Source of the DNA: an uncultured Eubacteriales bacterium
Lineage (GTDB): Bacteria; Bacillota; Clostridia; Oscillospirales; CAG-382
Length of the DNA stretch: 64,000 bases
Direction: 5' to 3'
NCBI GenBank assembly: GCA_900551295.1
Contig: URVJ01000013.1
Coordinates: 1 to 64,000 of the forward strand
Part shown: positions 29,264 to 37,826 of the stretch, piece by piece
Layout of the letters: each line of letters starts with the position of its first letter
How positions within the stretch are numbered: the stretch's first letter is position 1
The notes under the pieces: model-generated
What the model was told of the DNA's origin: nothing
Databases searched by the model: none
Seen by the model: the letters and a program-made list of their open reading frames with translations, nothing else
Program-made: the position numbers and the translations under genes

Positions 29264-30487
29264 TTACTGATTTGCAGGGCTCATATCCTGTACAGCGAGT
29301 ACGACTTCTGCTGCTTTTTCAAGCTGGGCGTCGGTAATTTCGCCGTTTTCCGAAACCTGTGTGCGTTGAGAAATCTCATAATCCGGCGCTATGCCGTCGC
29401 CGTCAAAGGAAGAACCCGACGGAGTTGTGAAAAGCATTGTCGAGAAACTTGCCGCACCGTCCGACAGCGGGAAAATACTCTGAACGGTGGCTTTGCCGTA
29501 TGTGGTCTCGCCGACTAAAGAGGCGCGTCCGAAATCTTTCATTGCCGCGGCAAAAAGCTCCGCACCGCATACGGTGTTGCGGTTTACAAGCACTGTCATG
29601 GGATAGGAGAACTGATTTACGTCGCTTTTGTAGGTCTTTGCCGAGCCGTCGCGGTCTGCGCCGGTAATGGTCGTGCCGTCGGGAAGTATAAAATCCAAGA
29701 GCGAGGCGACGTTGTCCGTATCTCCGCCGGGATTGTTTCTTATGTCGATTATAAATCTGTCCGCACCGTTTTTGATAAGTTCTTCGGCGCATTTCTTGAA
29801 ATCGTCGGTTACGGTGCCTGTAAATTCGCTTATTGATATTACTCCGACGTTATCGTGGATTATGCGCGTACTTACATTGTTTACCGAAACAATATCGCGC
29901 GGAACGGTGATGTCCTCCGAGGTTCCGTCGCTCTTTCTGACCTTTAAAAGCACGCTTGAATAAGCTTCGCCGCTGCCTATTTTGAGCATTGCCCCGTAAA
30001 AGCCGGATTCGCTTACCGCAACGCCGTTTACGCTTGTTATAGTGTCTCCGGGAACAATGCCTGCCTTTTGCGCGGGAGAGTCCGCGTAGACGTTTACGAC
30101 GTAAATTCCGTCCTTTGACGAATCGTACAGCGAGCTTATGCCGATACCTACTGACGAACCCTGTGCGGACGCCGCTATGTAGTCGGAATACTGTTCGGAG
30201 TTCATGTACATTGCGTATCTGTCGCCGAGACCCGAAAGATAGCCGCCCATTGCTCCGTCGATAAGAGAGGCGGTGTCCGCGGCATATACGGATTTGCTCT
30301 TTACAATGCCGTCAAGCGACGTAAGGCTTTCGGAAAGCGCTGTTCTGTCGGTTGCGACCATGTCGGTCACGCGCCTTTGCCAGAAATCGTTTACCAAAAG
30401 AAACGTCGTCTGAAACGTAAGTAAGACAGTTGCGGAAAAGGCAAATATATACATAGGTATTTTCAAAGCGTTTTTGTTTTTGTTCAA
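29264..30487 (-). CDS. S41 family C-terminal processing peptidase with Cys at the nucleophile position
   Basis: The 407-residue protein has one N-terminal TM segment (about 11-32), a PDZ domain (about 105-195) and an S41 core, so it should face the outside of the membrane. The expected dyad is Ser-Lys, spaced 25 residues as in E. coli Tsp Ser430/Lys455. Here Lys332 and Gln336 (YGKATVQS) are present but the Ser position is Cys307 (TVCGAE). It may work as a cysteine-type or weak protease. The start is a TTG at 30487 with AAAAAGGA about 10 bases upstream; a GTG at 30529 has no ribosome binding site. It is the last gene of the ftsEX-M23 run. Confidence 0.85.
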   Translation of the reverse strand: MNKNKNALKIPMYIFAFSATVLLTFQTTFLLVNDFWQRRVTDMVATDRTALSESLTSLDGIVKSKSVYAADTASLIDGAMGGYLSGLGDRYAMYMNSEQYSDYIAASAQGSSVGIGISSLYDSSKDGIYVVNVYADSPAQKAGIVPGDTITSVNGVAVSESGFYGAMLKIGSGEAYSSVLLKVRKSDGTSEDITVPRDIVSVNNVSTRIIHDNVGVISISEFTGTVTDDFKKCAEELIKNGADRFIIDIRNNPGGDTDNVASLLDFILPDGTTITGADRDGSAKTYKSDVNQFSYPMTVLVNRNTVCGAELFAAAMKDFGRASLVGETTYGKATVQSIFPLSDGAASFSTMLFTTPSGSSFDGDGIAPDYEISQRTQVSENGEITDAQLEKAAEVVLAVQDMSPANQ

Positions 30488-30545
30488 AGTATCGCCGTCC
30501 TTTTTGTCAGATTCTTGTAATGATAGCACATCTTGATAAAATCAA

Positions 30546-30571
30546 GGGACTGTCTTTTTGCGGACAGCCCC
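30546..30571 (-). terminator. Hairpin between the M23 and S41 genes
   Basis: On the minus strand GGGGCTGTC (30563-30571) pairs with GACAGTCCC (30546-30554). The tail TTGATTTTAT is weak, so it may only reduce read-through from the M23 gene into the S41 gene. Confidence 0.4.
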
Positions 30572-30605
30572 TGAAAAGTTCTTGATAAAGTTAAAGTTTT
30601 GCGGT

Positions 30606-31826
30606 TCAGAGACCTATGTATGAAGCAGGATTTACGGCAACGCCGTTTTTGTAGACCGTAAAGTGCAGGTGGTTGCCTGTTGACCAGCCGGTAGAGCCGA
30701 CATACGCGATTGTGTCGCCTTTTTTGACGGTCTGACCTACGGTTACGTTGAGCGAGCTTGCATGGGCATACAGCGTCATTATTCCGCCGCCGTGATCTAT
30801 GGTTACGTAATTTCCCCATGAAGAGCTGTGCCGTGCGATTACTACTTTTCCTGCGTCTGCCGCGTATATGCTTGTTCCGCGCGGTGCGGGAAGATCAAGC
30901 CCGTTGTGATTTTCGGTTTTGCCGCTTATCGGGCTTGTACGCGTTATAAATCCGCTGGAAACCGTCGTATATGACGAGGGCAGAGGATAACCCATTGTGC
31001 CGGAGTAAGCTGCGTTGGAGGACGCGGTGTTGTTCTTTCTCTGTTCTTCGTAAAGAGCCTTGATCTCGGCGTTTATTGCGTTTGTTTCGGCAAGCTTTTT
31101 CTTGTAGAGAGATTCGGCGTTTGCCGCGTCTGCCATATACTGCGTCTTTTTCTGATTTGCCTCGGCTATTTTGGCGTCGTACTCTTTTTTATCCTGCTCG
31201 AGCTGACTTTTATATACAACGCTTTCGTCCTTAGAGTTTTTCTGTTCTTCGCGCGTCTTTTCAAGACTTGCTTTTGTTTCGGAAAGCCTTTCGAGAACGT
31301 TGTTGTTGGCTCTGAAATGATATACTATAAAATCCACTCTCGAAAGAAAGTCGCCTATGTTCTCCGAACCGAAAAGAAGATGGAAATATGTATCGCTGCC
31401 GTACATATACGACATTCTGAGCATATTGTCAAATATCTTCTGCTCTTCCGCCTCTTTTACCGAAAGCTCCTCGATCTGCTGTCCCTGCTGTTCGTAGAGA
31501 ACGTCAAGCTGATTTATGAGCGTTTCCATGGTTTTTATACGTGTTGAGAGAAGCGTTGTTTCGTATTCGAGATTCTGAATTTCGGTTTCGAGGTTTGCCG
31601 CGCCGGATTTTGCGGCTGTAATCTGTTCTTTGAGCTTTTTGGCATCGCTCTGGATACCGGAAAGCTTTGACTGGAGCTCATGTATCTGTTTCTGGCTGTC
31701 GGAAGCTGCGGCATATGCCGAAAATGAGCGCGACATATCGACTCCGGCGTTTATCATGACTGCGGCAGCCATGACGCATGAGAGTGCGAGAACGCAGAAT
31801 ACGCGGCGCAATGATAATGATTTCAC
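30606..31826 (-). CDS. Coiled-coil M23 peptidoglycan hydrolase (EnvC-like)
   Basis: The 406-residue secreted protein has an N-terminal signal or anchor segment (about 8-28) and long coiled-coil regions (about 42-130 and 175-265). Its LytM/M23 domain (about 280-406) has zinc ligands His307 and Asp311 (HNGLDLP) and His388 (HLHF), plus His355 (YAHAS). These active residues are intact, unlike in E. coli EnvC. It sits directly after ftsEX, and by analogy with EnvC, PcsB and CwlO the coiled coil probably binds FtsX and is switched on by FtsE ATP hydrolysis to cut the cell wall. The ftsX stop is 49 bases upstream. Confidence 0.9.
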   Translation of the reverse strand: MKSLSLRRVFCVLALSCVMAAAVMINAGVDMSRSFSAYAAASDSQKQIHELQSKLSGIQSDAKKLKEQITAAKSGAANLETEIQNLEYETTLLSTRIKTMETLINQLDVLYEQQGQQIEELSVKEAEEQKIFDNMLRMSYMYGSDTYFHLLFGSENIGDFLSRVDFIVYHFRANNNVLERLSETKASLEKTREEQKNSKDESVVYKSQLEQDKKEYDAKIAEANQKKTQYMADAANAESLYKKKLAETNAINAEIKALYEEQRKNNTASSNAAYSGTMGYPLPSSYTTVSSGFITRTSPISGKTENHNGLDLPAPRGTSIYAADAGKVVIARHSSSWGNYVTIDHGGGIMTLYAHASSLNVTVGQTVKKGDTIAYVGSTGWSTGNHLHFTVYKNGVAVNPASYIGL

Positions 31827-31875
31827 TTTGTTTTCCGCCTCCTTGAAAACGGGTAAAAAGGGTTTGTGCGCATAT

Positions 31876-32769
31876 TTAAACGCGCATATATCTGCGTATA
31901 GTTATAGCCGTGCCGAATACGCCTATGAACAGACCTGCGCCGAAGAACAGCGCGAGAAAGATGTTGTTAAGCTGCGCATACGGGATTATAGACACAAAGC
32001 TGTACTGTTCCGCAAGGCCTTCGACTATAAAGGTGTATATGTACCACTGGGTGACGTATGAAATACTTGCGGCAACGAGCGATATTATAATGCCTTCGAT
32101 GATAAACGGCATGGTTATGTAGGTTTTCGTGGCGCCTATGTAGCGCATTATGCTTATTTCAAGCTCTCTGGAATGGAAAGTGAGCTTTATGGTGTTGGAT
32201 ATTACGAAAACCGATACCACAATAAGCACCGCCATGAGCCACGTACAGCCTACGGAGATTATATTCTTGAATTTTTCTATATTGATTGCAATTTCACGGC
32301 TGTTTCTTATGCTGTCAACGCTGTCTATCTTTCCGAGCTGATATATAAGCGCGTCGAGCTTGCTTACGCTTTCGTACTCTATTCTGAAAGAGTCGGGGAG
32401 AGGGTTGGTTTCGTCGTCGTAGGAATCAAAGAGGTACGAATACTGGTCGCCGTACTTTTCGCGTTCGGATTCGAGCGCCTCTTTCTTTGAAACGTAGGTA
32501 ACGCTCTGAACATTATCGAGCTGCTGAATTTCCTCTTTTGTTTCTTCGACCTGTTCTGCGTTTGAATCAAGCTTTAAGTAGCATACGACCTCGTTGAAAT
32601 TGTCAAGCTTTTCGAGATTGAAGTTTACGTTCAGAACAAGCGTTAAGAATATGCCTGTAACAAGAAGCGAGGACAGCAGAACGAGGATCGACGCCACGCT
32701 CATAAGTCCGTTTCTGAATACGCCCTTGAATCCGTCCTTTATGAACGTGAATAATCTAAAGTTCCTCAT
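31876..32769 (-). CDS. ftsX: Cell division ABC transporter permease FtsX
   Basis: FtsX is the membrane part of the FtsEX complex that transmits ATP-driven shape changes to a cell wall hydrolase outside. It has 297 residues. One N-terminal TM (about 22-45) is followed by an extracellular domain (about 50-165), the usual hydrolase docking site, and three more TM segments, giving the family topology. The start ATG 32769 lies inside the end of ftsE (14-base overlap), so the two are translationally coupled. Confidence 0.93.
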   Translation of the reverse strand: MRNFRLFTFIKDGFKGVFRNGLMSVASILVLLSSLLVTGIFLTLVLNVNFNLEKLDNFNEVVCYLKLDSNAEQVEETKEEIQQLDNVQSVTYVSKKEALESEREKYGDQYSYLFDSYDDETNPLPDSFRIEYESVSKLDALIYQLGKIDSVDSIRNSREIAINIEKFKNIISVGCTWLMAVLIVVSVFVISNTIKLTFHSRELEISIMRYIGATKTYITMPFIIEGIIISLVAASISYVTQWYIYTFIVEGLAEQYSFVSIIPYAQLNNIFLALFFGAGLFIGVFGTAITIRRYMRV

Positions 32770-33445
32770 CAAACATACCGCCTATTCTGTCATTGAGCAC
32801 AGAGCCGTCGCTTATTGTGATAACTCTTTGCTTGTAGTGGTCAACAAGATCTTTTTCATGCGTTACGACAATTACGGTCTTGCCGAGTTTTTTATTGAGC
32901 GTAATGAGAAGATCCATTATTTCGATGCTGAGTTTGGGGTCTATGTTTCCCGTCGGCTCGTCGGCAATTATAATGTCGGGATTGTTTACGATTGCGCGTG
33001 CAAGCGCAACTCTCTGCTGTTCGCCGCCGGAAAGCTGAGACGGAAAGGACTTCATTTTGTCTTTAAGACCTACAAGGTCAAGGAAAAACGGAACTCTTGT
33101 CTTTATCGTGCTGCCCGACGCACCTATAACCTGCATTGCAAAGGCAACGTTTTCGTATACGGTTTTTTTGGGGAAAAGTCTGAAATCCTGGAAAACGACG
33201 CCCATCTTGCGTCTGAGATACGGAACCTTGCCGTTTCTCATCTTGTCAAGACGGAAACCGTTTATTATAATTCTTCCGGAGGTTACTTTTTCCTCTCTGA
33301 GAAGCAGCTTTGTGAGTGTAGTTTTTCCGGAACCGGACGGACCTACAATAAACACGAATTCGCCGTCGTTAATGGTCAGATCGACGTCTTTTAAAACGTA
33401 TTTTTTGTTGTCGTAGGTCATGGAGACGTTTTTGAATTCGATCAT
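32756..33445 (-). CDS. ftsE: Cell division ATP-binding protein FtsE
   Basis: FtsE is the ATPase partner of FtsX. It has 229 residues with Walker A GPSGSGKTT, the signature LSGGEQQR, Walker B IIIADEPTGN and a switch histidine in VVTHEKD. AAAAGGAA precedes the ATG. It starts 15 bases after the CdaR-type regulator and overlaps ftsX. Confidence 0.95.
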   Translation of the reverse strand: MIEFKNVSMTYDNKKYVLKDVDLTINDGEFVFIVGPSGSGKTTLTKLLLREEKVTSGRIIINGFRLDKMRNGKVPYLRRKMGVVFQDFRLFPKKTVYENVAFAMQVIGASGSTIKTRVPFFLDLVGLKDKMKSFPSQLSGGEQQRVALARAIVNNPDIIIADEPTGNIDPKLSIEIMDLLITLNKKLGKTVIVVTHEKDLVDHYKQRVITISDGSVLNDRIGGMFDEEL

Positions 33446-33460
33446 AGCAAATTCCTTTTA

Positions 33461-34546
33461 TCAGTATTTTACGGGTTTGGAGGTTAAGTATTTCTTTACC
33501 ATGAGCGCGACCTTAAAGGTTATGGCGTGCTCAAATTCACGCAGGTCAAGGCCGGTGAGCTTTCTGATTTTTTCAAGTCTGTAAACAAGAGTGTTTCTGT
33601 GTACGAAGAGTTTTCTTGAGGTTTCCGAAACGTTGAGGTTATTTTCAAAGAATGCCTGTATAGTCATGAGAGTTTCATGGTCAAGGCTTTCAAGCGAACC
33701 TTTTTTGAATACCTCCTGCAGGAACATTTCGCAAAGCGTTGTGGGAAGCTGATAGATAAGTCTGCCTATGCCTAAGTTTTCGTAGCTAATTACGTTTTTC
33801 TTTGTGTCAAAGACCTTGCCGACCTCTATTGCGACCTGAGATTCTCTGAACGCCGTTGCGAGATCCTTGATGTTTTCGGCAACCGTGCCGATACCTACCG
33901 TAATCGAGAGGAAGAACTCGGCGCTTACGGTGTCCACTATGGAGTGAGCGATCTTTTCAAGCTCGCGCAGATCAACGCCCGCCTTTGTTTCCTTTACGAG
34001 AACAACGTCGTTTTCGCCTATGCTTATAACATAGTCCTTGTTCTTGTCGGGAAACATATTCTGCATTATGTCATACGGAATAACGTCGCCCTTTTCGGTA
34101 AAGCGAACGAAGAATACGGCTCTGGGAGTGTCTGCGTTGAAGTGCAGCTCTTTTGCCTTTATGTAAATATCGCTCGGAAGAATGTTGTCGAGAATAATAT
34201 TCTTGATAAAGCTTGACTTGTCATACTTTTCGCCGTACAGGCTCTTTATGCTTGCAAACGAAACGCATAATACCGCGCTTATGTCGGCAGCCTCCTTGTC
34301 CTCGCCCTGAACCATTGTGACGTAGTCAAGCTTGGAATTTGTTTCGGAGAGTCTGTATGTGAAGCCGTCCTTGCAGATTATCGGATTTTCCGAGGAAAGC
34401 TCTTCGAGTATATCCGTGTGATCCTCTCCGATTCTGACAAGCTCGCTGCACGCGACTGTAAATCCTGCGTCGTCGATTACCGCAACCGAACGGTCGACGT
34501 TCTCTTTCAACTGGTTAATTACGCTTTGAAAAACTCTTGTGGACAT
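33461..34546 (-). CDS. CdaR/PucR-type transcriptional regulator
   Basis: The 361-residue protein carries the PucR C-terminal helix-turn-helix (HTH_30) at about 305-355: NVSETSRKLFVHRNTLVYRLEKI. The central part (about 150-260) resembles the degenerate GGDEF-like region of CdaR regulators. The N-terminal 120 residues could be a sensing domain. It is not a membrane protein. Its position immediately before ftsE in the same transcript is unusual and suggests control of, or co-expression with, cell wall hydrolysis; the ligand is unknown. Confidence 0.85.
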   Translation of the reverse strand: MSTRVFQSVINQLKENVDRSVAVIDDAGFTVACSELVRIGEDHTDILEELSSENPIICKDGFTYRLSETNSKLDYVTMVQGEDKEAADISAVLCVSFASIKSLYGEKYDKSSFIKNIILDNILPSDIYIKAKELHFNADTPRAVFFVRFTEKGDVIPYDIMQNMFPDKNKDYVISIGENDVVLVKETKAGVDLRELEKIAHSIVDTVSAEFFLSITVGIGTVAENIKDLATAFRESQVAIEVGKVFDTKKNVISYENLGIGRLIYQLPTTLCEMFLQEVFKKGSLESLDHETLMTIQAFFENNLNVSETSRKLFVHRNTLVYRLEKIRKLTGLDLREFEHAITFKVALMVKKYLTSKPVKY

Positions 34547-34584
34547 TCTTTATCTATCCTTTCTTGTCCCTGTCTGTAAAGGGA

Positions 34585-35412
34585 TTATTCTCTGATAAGC
34601 CTTAACGTGTAGATTATAGCCGCTATAATGTACTGTACAAGCAGAATAACCAGCATTGCGTTAGGAGTGAGATACGCAGGTGAATTTATTGCGAAGATAC
34701 CGGGCGTGTTTGCGGCGACGAACGTGCGCCAGAACATGAGTGCCGCCCAGATAACAAGCGAAACATATACAGGGATAAAGAGGTATCCGCGTCTGTGCTT
34801 GCCTTTGCGCGCCTTTGCATTGGAAAGCTTCATGGGAACAAGTATGCAGACTGCGGCGAAAACTATTATCGACGCTATTTTGAAAGCGACTATTGCGGGC
34901 TCCGCTCTCATTGCGGTAAAGTAAAGGGTGAGAGCAAACAGCGAATTCATTACCGAGTAGAACAGGAAATCAAAGTTGTATAGCTTTGAAATGTAGTATA
35001 TAAGGCTTACAATTATCGTAAATACAAGGAAAAAAGTGTGTCTTGAGCTGTTAAGCTCGACGCCGAAACAGAGAAAGAATACGGCAATGTAGCATATAAG
35101 CCCCAAAGCGTCCGTGCTTGAAAATATCTTCATGCTTTCATTAACCTTTTTGACTCTGCATATAATAAACCATATGATTCCTGCGGCAGCAACAATGCCG
35201 ACGGGTATCATGAACAGCGGATTTCTGCATAACATATAGAAGTTGTATGTCATGTTCTGACCCGTAGCGTGGCGAAGCAGCGTCGTCGCGTTCATTTTGA
35301 GCGTGAGTACTATGAATATGCACGCCGCGGCGAACACTCCGCACATTTTGTAGAAGTCAACGTCCGACTTTGAAAGCTTATACTGTTTGTTTATGTTTTT
35401 TCCTGATGACAA
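34585..35412 (-). CDS. Polytopic membrane protein of unknown function
   Basis: I do not recognise a family for this 275-residue protein. It has about seven or eight hydrophobic segments (near residues 25-43, 68-88, 100-120, 126-142, 148-165, 175-195, 212-232, 250-272) and a basic loop KARKGKHRRG near 204. No catalytic motif is seen. The start is probably TTG 35412, because GGAG lies 7 bases before it; a GTG at 35421 is the alternative. It lies between rsmE and the CdaR regulator in a co-directional run with gaps of 55 and 38 bases. Confidence 0.7.
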   Translation of the reverse strand: MSSGKNINKQYKLSKSDVDFYKMCGVFAAACIFIVLTLKMNATTLLRHATGQNMTYNFYMLCRNPLFMIPVGIVAAAGIIWFIICRVKKVNESMKIFSSTDALGLICYIAVFFLCFGVELNSSRHTFFLVFTIIVSLIYYISKLYNFDFLFYSVMNSLFALTLYFTAMRAEPAIVAFKIASIIVFAAVCILVPMKLSNAKARKGKHRRGYLFIPVYVSLVIWAALMFWRTFVAANTPGIFAINSPAYLTPNAMLVILLVQYIIAAIIYTLRLIRE

Positions 35413-35467
35413 AAGAAACACTCCGTATCTTAGTAAATTTTAAAGTCTGTAATTTGTTTTGGTTTGT

Positions 35468-36205
35468 TTATGAGAGATTGCCCGAACCGTACATAAGAGC
35501 CGACAGCGCGCATAACGGCGCCGTTTCGGCACGAAGTATCCTCGGACCGAGAGTTACGGGCGTTATTCCGGCGGCACTTGCTTTGGACGCCTCGTTTTCT
35601 GAAAATCCGCCTTCGGGGCCTACCATAAATGAAATGCTTTTCGGAATTTTGTCCGACAAAAGCGAATTTAAAGACGTTTTGCGTTCGTTTTCGTAGCACA
35701 TGAAGCACATCTCGTCGTCTTTCATGTCCGAAAGAGCCTCGTCAAAGCTTATTGTTTCGCATATTTCCGGAATAATTCCGCGTCCCGACTGCATTGCAGC
35801 CTCGCGTGCGATTTTTTGTCTGCGCTCAAGCTTTTTTCTGTCGCTTTTTCCGTCCGGGCGCGAAATGCACCTTTCGGTAAGCACGGGAATTATTCTTTTA
35901 ACGCCAAGCTCCGTGCATTTCTGTACGATAAACTCAAACTTGTCGGATTTGACAAGCGCCATGTAAAGACTTACGTCAATGTCAGGCTCGGTACTGCCGA
36001 CGCGCGTTTCGAGTATCTTAAAGAAAGCCGTGCTGCTGTCCGCGCTCTCGAATTCGCACATATAATCTTTCCCGAGACCGTCGCAGAGAGTGAATTTTTC
36101 GCCGGGCTTTGTGCGCAGCGAATAAATAATGTGCTTTGCGTCCTCGCCCGAAAGCGTTATTTTGCCGTCCGCAATTTCTTCCGGACTTATAAAGAAGCGT
36201 GGCAT
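35468..36205 (-). CDS. rsmE: 16S rRNA (uracil-1498-N3)-methyltransferase
   Basis: RsmE methylates U1498 of 16S rRNA in the decoding region. It has 245 residues. A PUA-like N-terminal domain (MPRFFISPEEIADGKITLSG) precedes the SPOUT domain with LVKSDKFEFIVQKCTELGV, MVGPEGGFSENE and LGPRILRAETAPL. The start ATG 36205 is placed by family fit and lies within the last codons of prmA (19-base overlap). An upstream in-frame ATG at 36223 would add six residues. Confidence 0.93.
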   Translation of the reverse strand: MPRFFISPEEIADGKITLSGEDAKHIIYSLRTKPGEKFTLCDGLGKDYMCEFESADSSTAFFKILETRVGSTEPDIDVSLYMALVKSDKFEFIVQKCTELGVKRIIPVLTERCISRPDGKSDRKKLERRQKIAREAAMQSGRGIIPEICETISFDEALSDMKDDEMCFMCYENERKTSLNSLLSDKIPKSISFMVGPEGGFSENEASKASAAGITPVTLGPRILRAETAPLCALSALMYGSGNLS

Positions 36206-37170
36206 AGAACTATCGCAGCCCATTCGCTGCTTTCTGCAAACTCGATAACTTTAAAGCCGGCCTTTTCAAGTGCGTCTGTGACTTCGGCAGATCTCTGCGA
36301 GATAATTCCCGAAACTATAAGCCGTCCGTCGCTTTCAAGCACCTTCTTGAATACCGGCGCGAGCCAGATTATGACGTCCGCAACGATATTTGCCGCGATA
36401 AGGTCGTATTTTTGGTTGCATACGACGTCGTAAAAGTCCTTATCGTTTAAAATGTTTCCTGCAAGAACCCTGTACGACGATTTGTCAACATGGTTTTCGA
36501 TGTAGTTTTCTCCGGCGATCCTCGCGCTGTTTTCGTCAATGTCAACCGCCGTTATTTTCGACGCGCCGAGCTTTGACGCCGCAATTCCGAGTATTCCGCT
36601 GCCGCAGCCCATGTCGAGCACGTTGTCGCCTTTTTTCAAATATTTTTCTATCTTTTCAAGACAAAGCTTTGTCGTTGTGTGCGAACCCGTTCCGAAAGAG
36701 CTTGACGGATCGATCTCGATTACGGTCTTGTTTTTCAGTTCTTCCGGGAGAGTTTCCCACGACGGCTTTATGCAGAGATTTTCTCCGACGGGGAAAGGCT
36801 TGAAATATTGCTTCCAGTTGTTTTCCCAGTCCTGTTCTTCAAGCGTTGTGTCGCCCGAAAGCTCAAGCGTTCCGAAAAGACCGTCCTTATCCGAGAGTTT
36901 AAGCTGCTTTATGCCGCTGCGTATCGCCTCAAGCATTTCAAAACCCTGCTTGTTCTGCGGAAGATAGAACGTGACGGTGGTCTCGCAGCTTTTGAGCTTT
37001 AAGAGGTCGTCCTCAATGTAGTCGAAATAAACTTCTTTGTTTTCAAGAAAGCTGTTGAAATCTTCGCTGTCCTGTACTTCGTATCCGTTAATGCCGTTCA
37101 TGAGCAATATGCCCGATACCGGCTCTATTCCCTGTGTCGTAGTGTGTACGACTGCCTGTGTCCAAAGCAT
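36187..37170 (-). CDS. prmA: Ribosomal protein L11 methyltransferase
   Basis: PrmA methylates ribosomal protein L11. It has 327 residues with an N-terminal recognition domain (MLWTQAVVHTTTQGIEPV) and a class I SAM domain with DMGCGSGILGIAASKLGA and a following DLIAANIVADV. ATG 37170 is chosen because AAAGGAAA precedes it and the N-terminus fits the family; the upstream extension to 37263 does not. It is first in a long co-directional run. Confidence 0.94.
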   Translation of the reverse strand: MLWTQAVVHTTTQGIEPVSGILLMNGINGYEVQDSEDFNSFLENKEVYFDYIEDDLLKLKSCETTVTFYLPQNKQGFEMLEAIRSGIKQLKLSDKDGLFGTLELSGDTTLEEQDWENNWKQYFKPFPVGENLCIKPSWETLPEELKNKTVIEIDPSSSFGTGSHTTTKLCLEKIEKYLKKGDNVLDMGCGSGILGIAASKLGASKITAVDIDENSARIAGENYIENHVDKSSYRVLAGNILNDKDFYDVVCNQKYDLIAANIVADVIIWLAPVFKKVLESDGRLIVSGIISQRSAEVTDALEKAGFKVIEFAESSEWAAIVLCHASL

Positions 37171-37281
37171 TGGATTTCCTTTCGTTAGTCGGCGCAGAAA
37201 TGCGCGTTTATGTGCAGATTGCACTAATTTGTCCGCGGCGGTAAAATTCGCAAAATGCCACAATACAAATAATTATATACT

Positions 37282-37310
37282 ATTTTAGCTTTTTTTGTGC
37301 TGATTGTCAA
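37282..37310 (-). promoter_or_regulatory. Promoter for prmA-rsmE and possibly downstream genes
   Basis: On the minus strand TTGACA (37305-37310), 17 bases and TAAAAT (37282-37287). A perfect inverted repeat TAGTGT-AA-ACACTA (37311-37324) abuts the -35 box and could be an operator. Confidence 0.65.
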
Positions 37311-37391
37311 TAGTGTAAACACTAATTTTTATGAAAAGTTCATATATTTCTGACATGAAATTGGGCAATAAGTATAATTGTTAAAAACACC

Positions 37392-37420
37392 TTGACAAAG
37401 AACGCCAAACATGATAATAT
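37392..37420 (+). promoter_or_regulatory. Promoter for the lysine riboswitch and dapAB
   Basis: TTGACA (37392-37397), 17 bases and TAATAT (37415-37420) with TG one base upstream. The transcript would begin about 40 bases before the riboswitch. Confidence 0.65.
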
Positions 37421-37465
37421 TAATCTGTAATCAAAAATTTGACATATTACATAAAAAACCATATA

Positions 37466-37690
37466 ATGATAGAGGTGCGGAGCTTATAAATAGCCGTGCG
37501 GTAAAAATCCGTTTTGTCAGCGGAGTTCCGTGCGCGCCGCAAGGCGGCGAGAAGTGAAAGGAAGTTCTGCCGAAGCACTGTATGACAAACGGAGGCTGGG
37601 CATGCGGCAAACAGCCGTATGACTGTCACAGAACCTTTGGTAGGTAAAGAAAATACCGAAAAACGGTTTTGTGTTGAGCTATCGGCGGCA
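37466..37690 (+). promoter_or_regulatory. Lysine riboswitch (L-box)
   Basis: The leader contains the conserved blocks of the lysine riboswitch in order: GATAGAGGTGCGG (37468-37480), GCCGAAGCA, GGCTGGGCATGCGGC, GACTGTCACAG and GTTGAGCTATCG, whose CTATC (37679-37683) closes helix P1 with GATAG (37468-37472). Lysine binding should favour the downstream terminator and shut off dapA. Confidence 0.92.
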
Positions 37691-37740
37691 AGGCGGCTTA
37701 TATAATGACAGATGCCGTTCAGCCTTAAACGCAGATACAG

Positions 37741-37769
37741 CGGACCGACGGCACTCGGTTCGTTTTTTT
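37741..37769 (+). terminator. Riboswitch-controlled terminator before dapA
   Basis: CGGACCGA (37741-37748) pairs with TCGGTTCG (37755-37762) with one G-U pair and a 6-base loop, followed by seven T. It lies between the riboswitch aptamer and the dapA start, as expected for an expression platform. Confidence 0.85.
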
Positions 37770-37826
37770 GTATGCTTTGTTATGTACGGTTTTTTTCAGT
37801 CAAAATATTCTAAGGGGGATTCTTAT

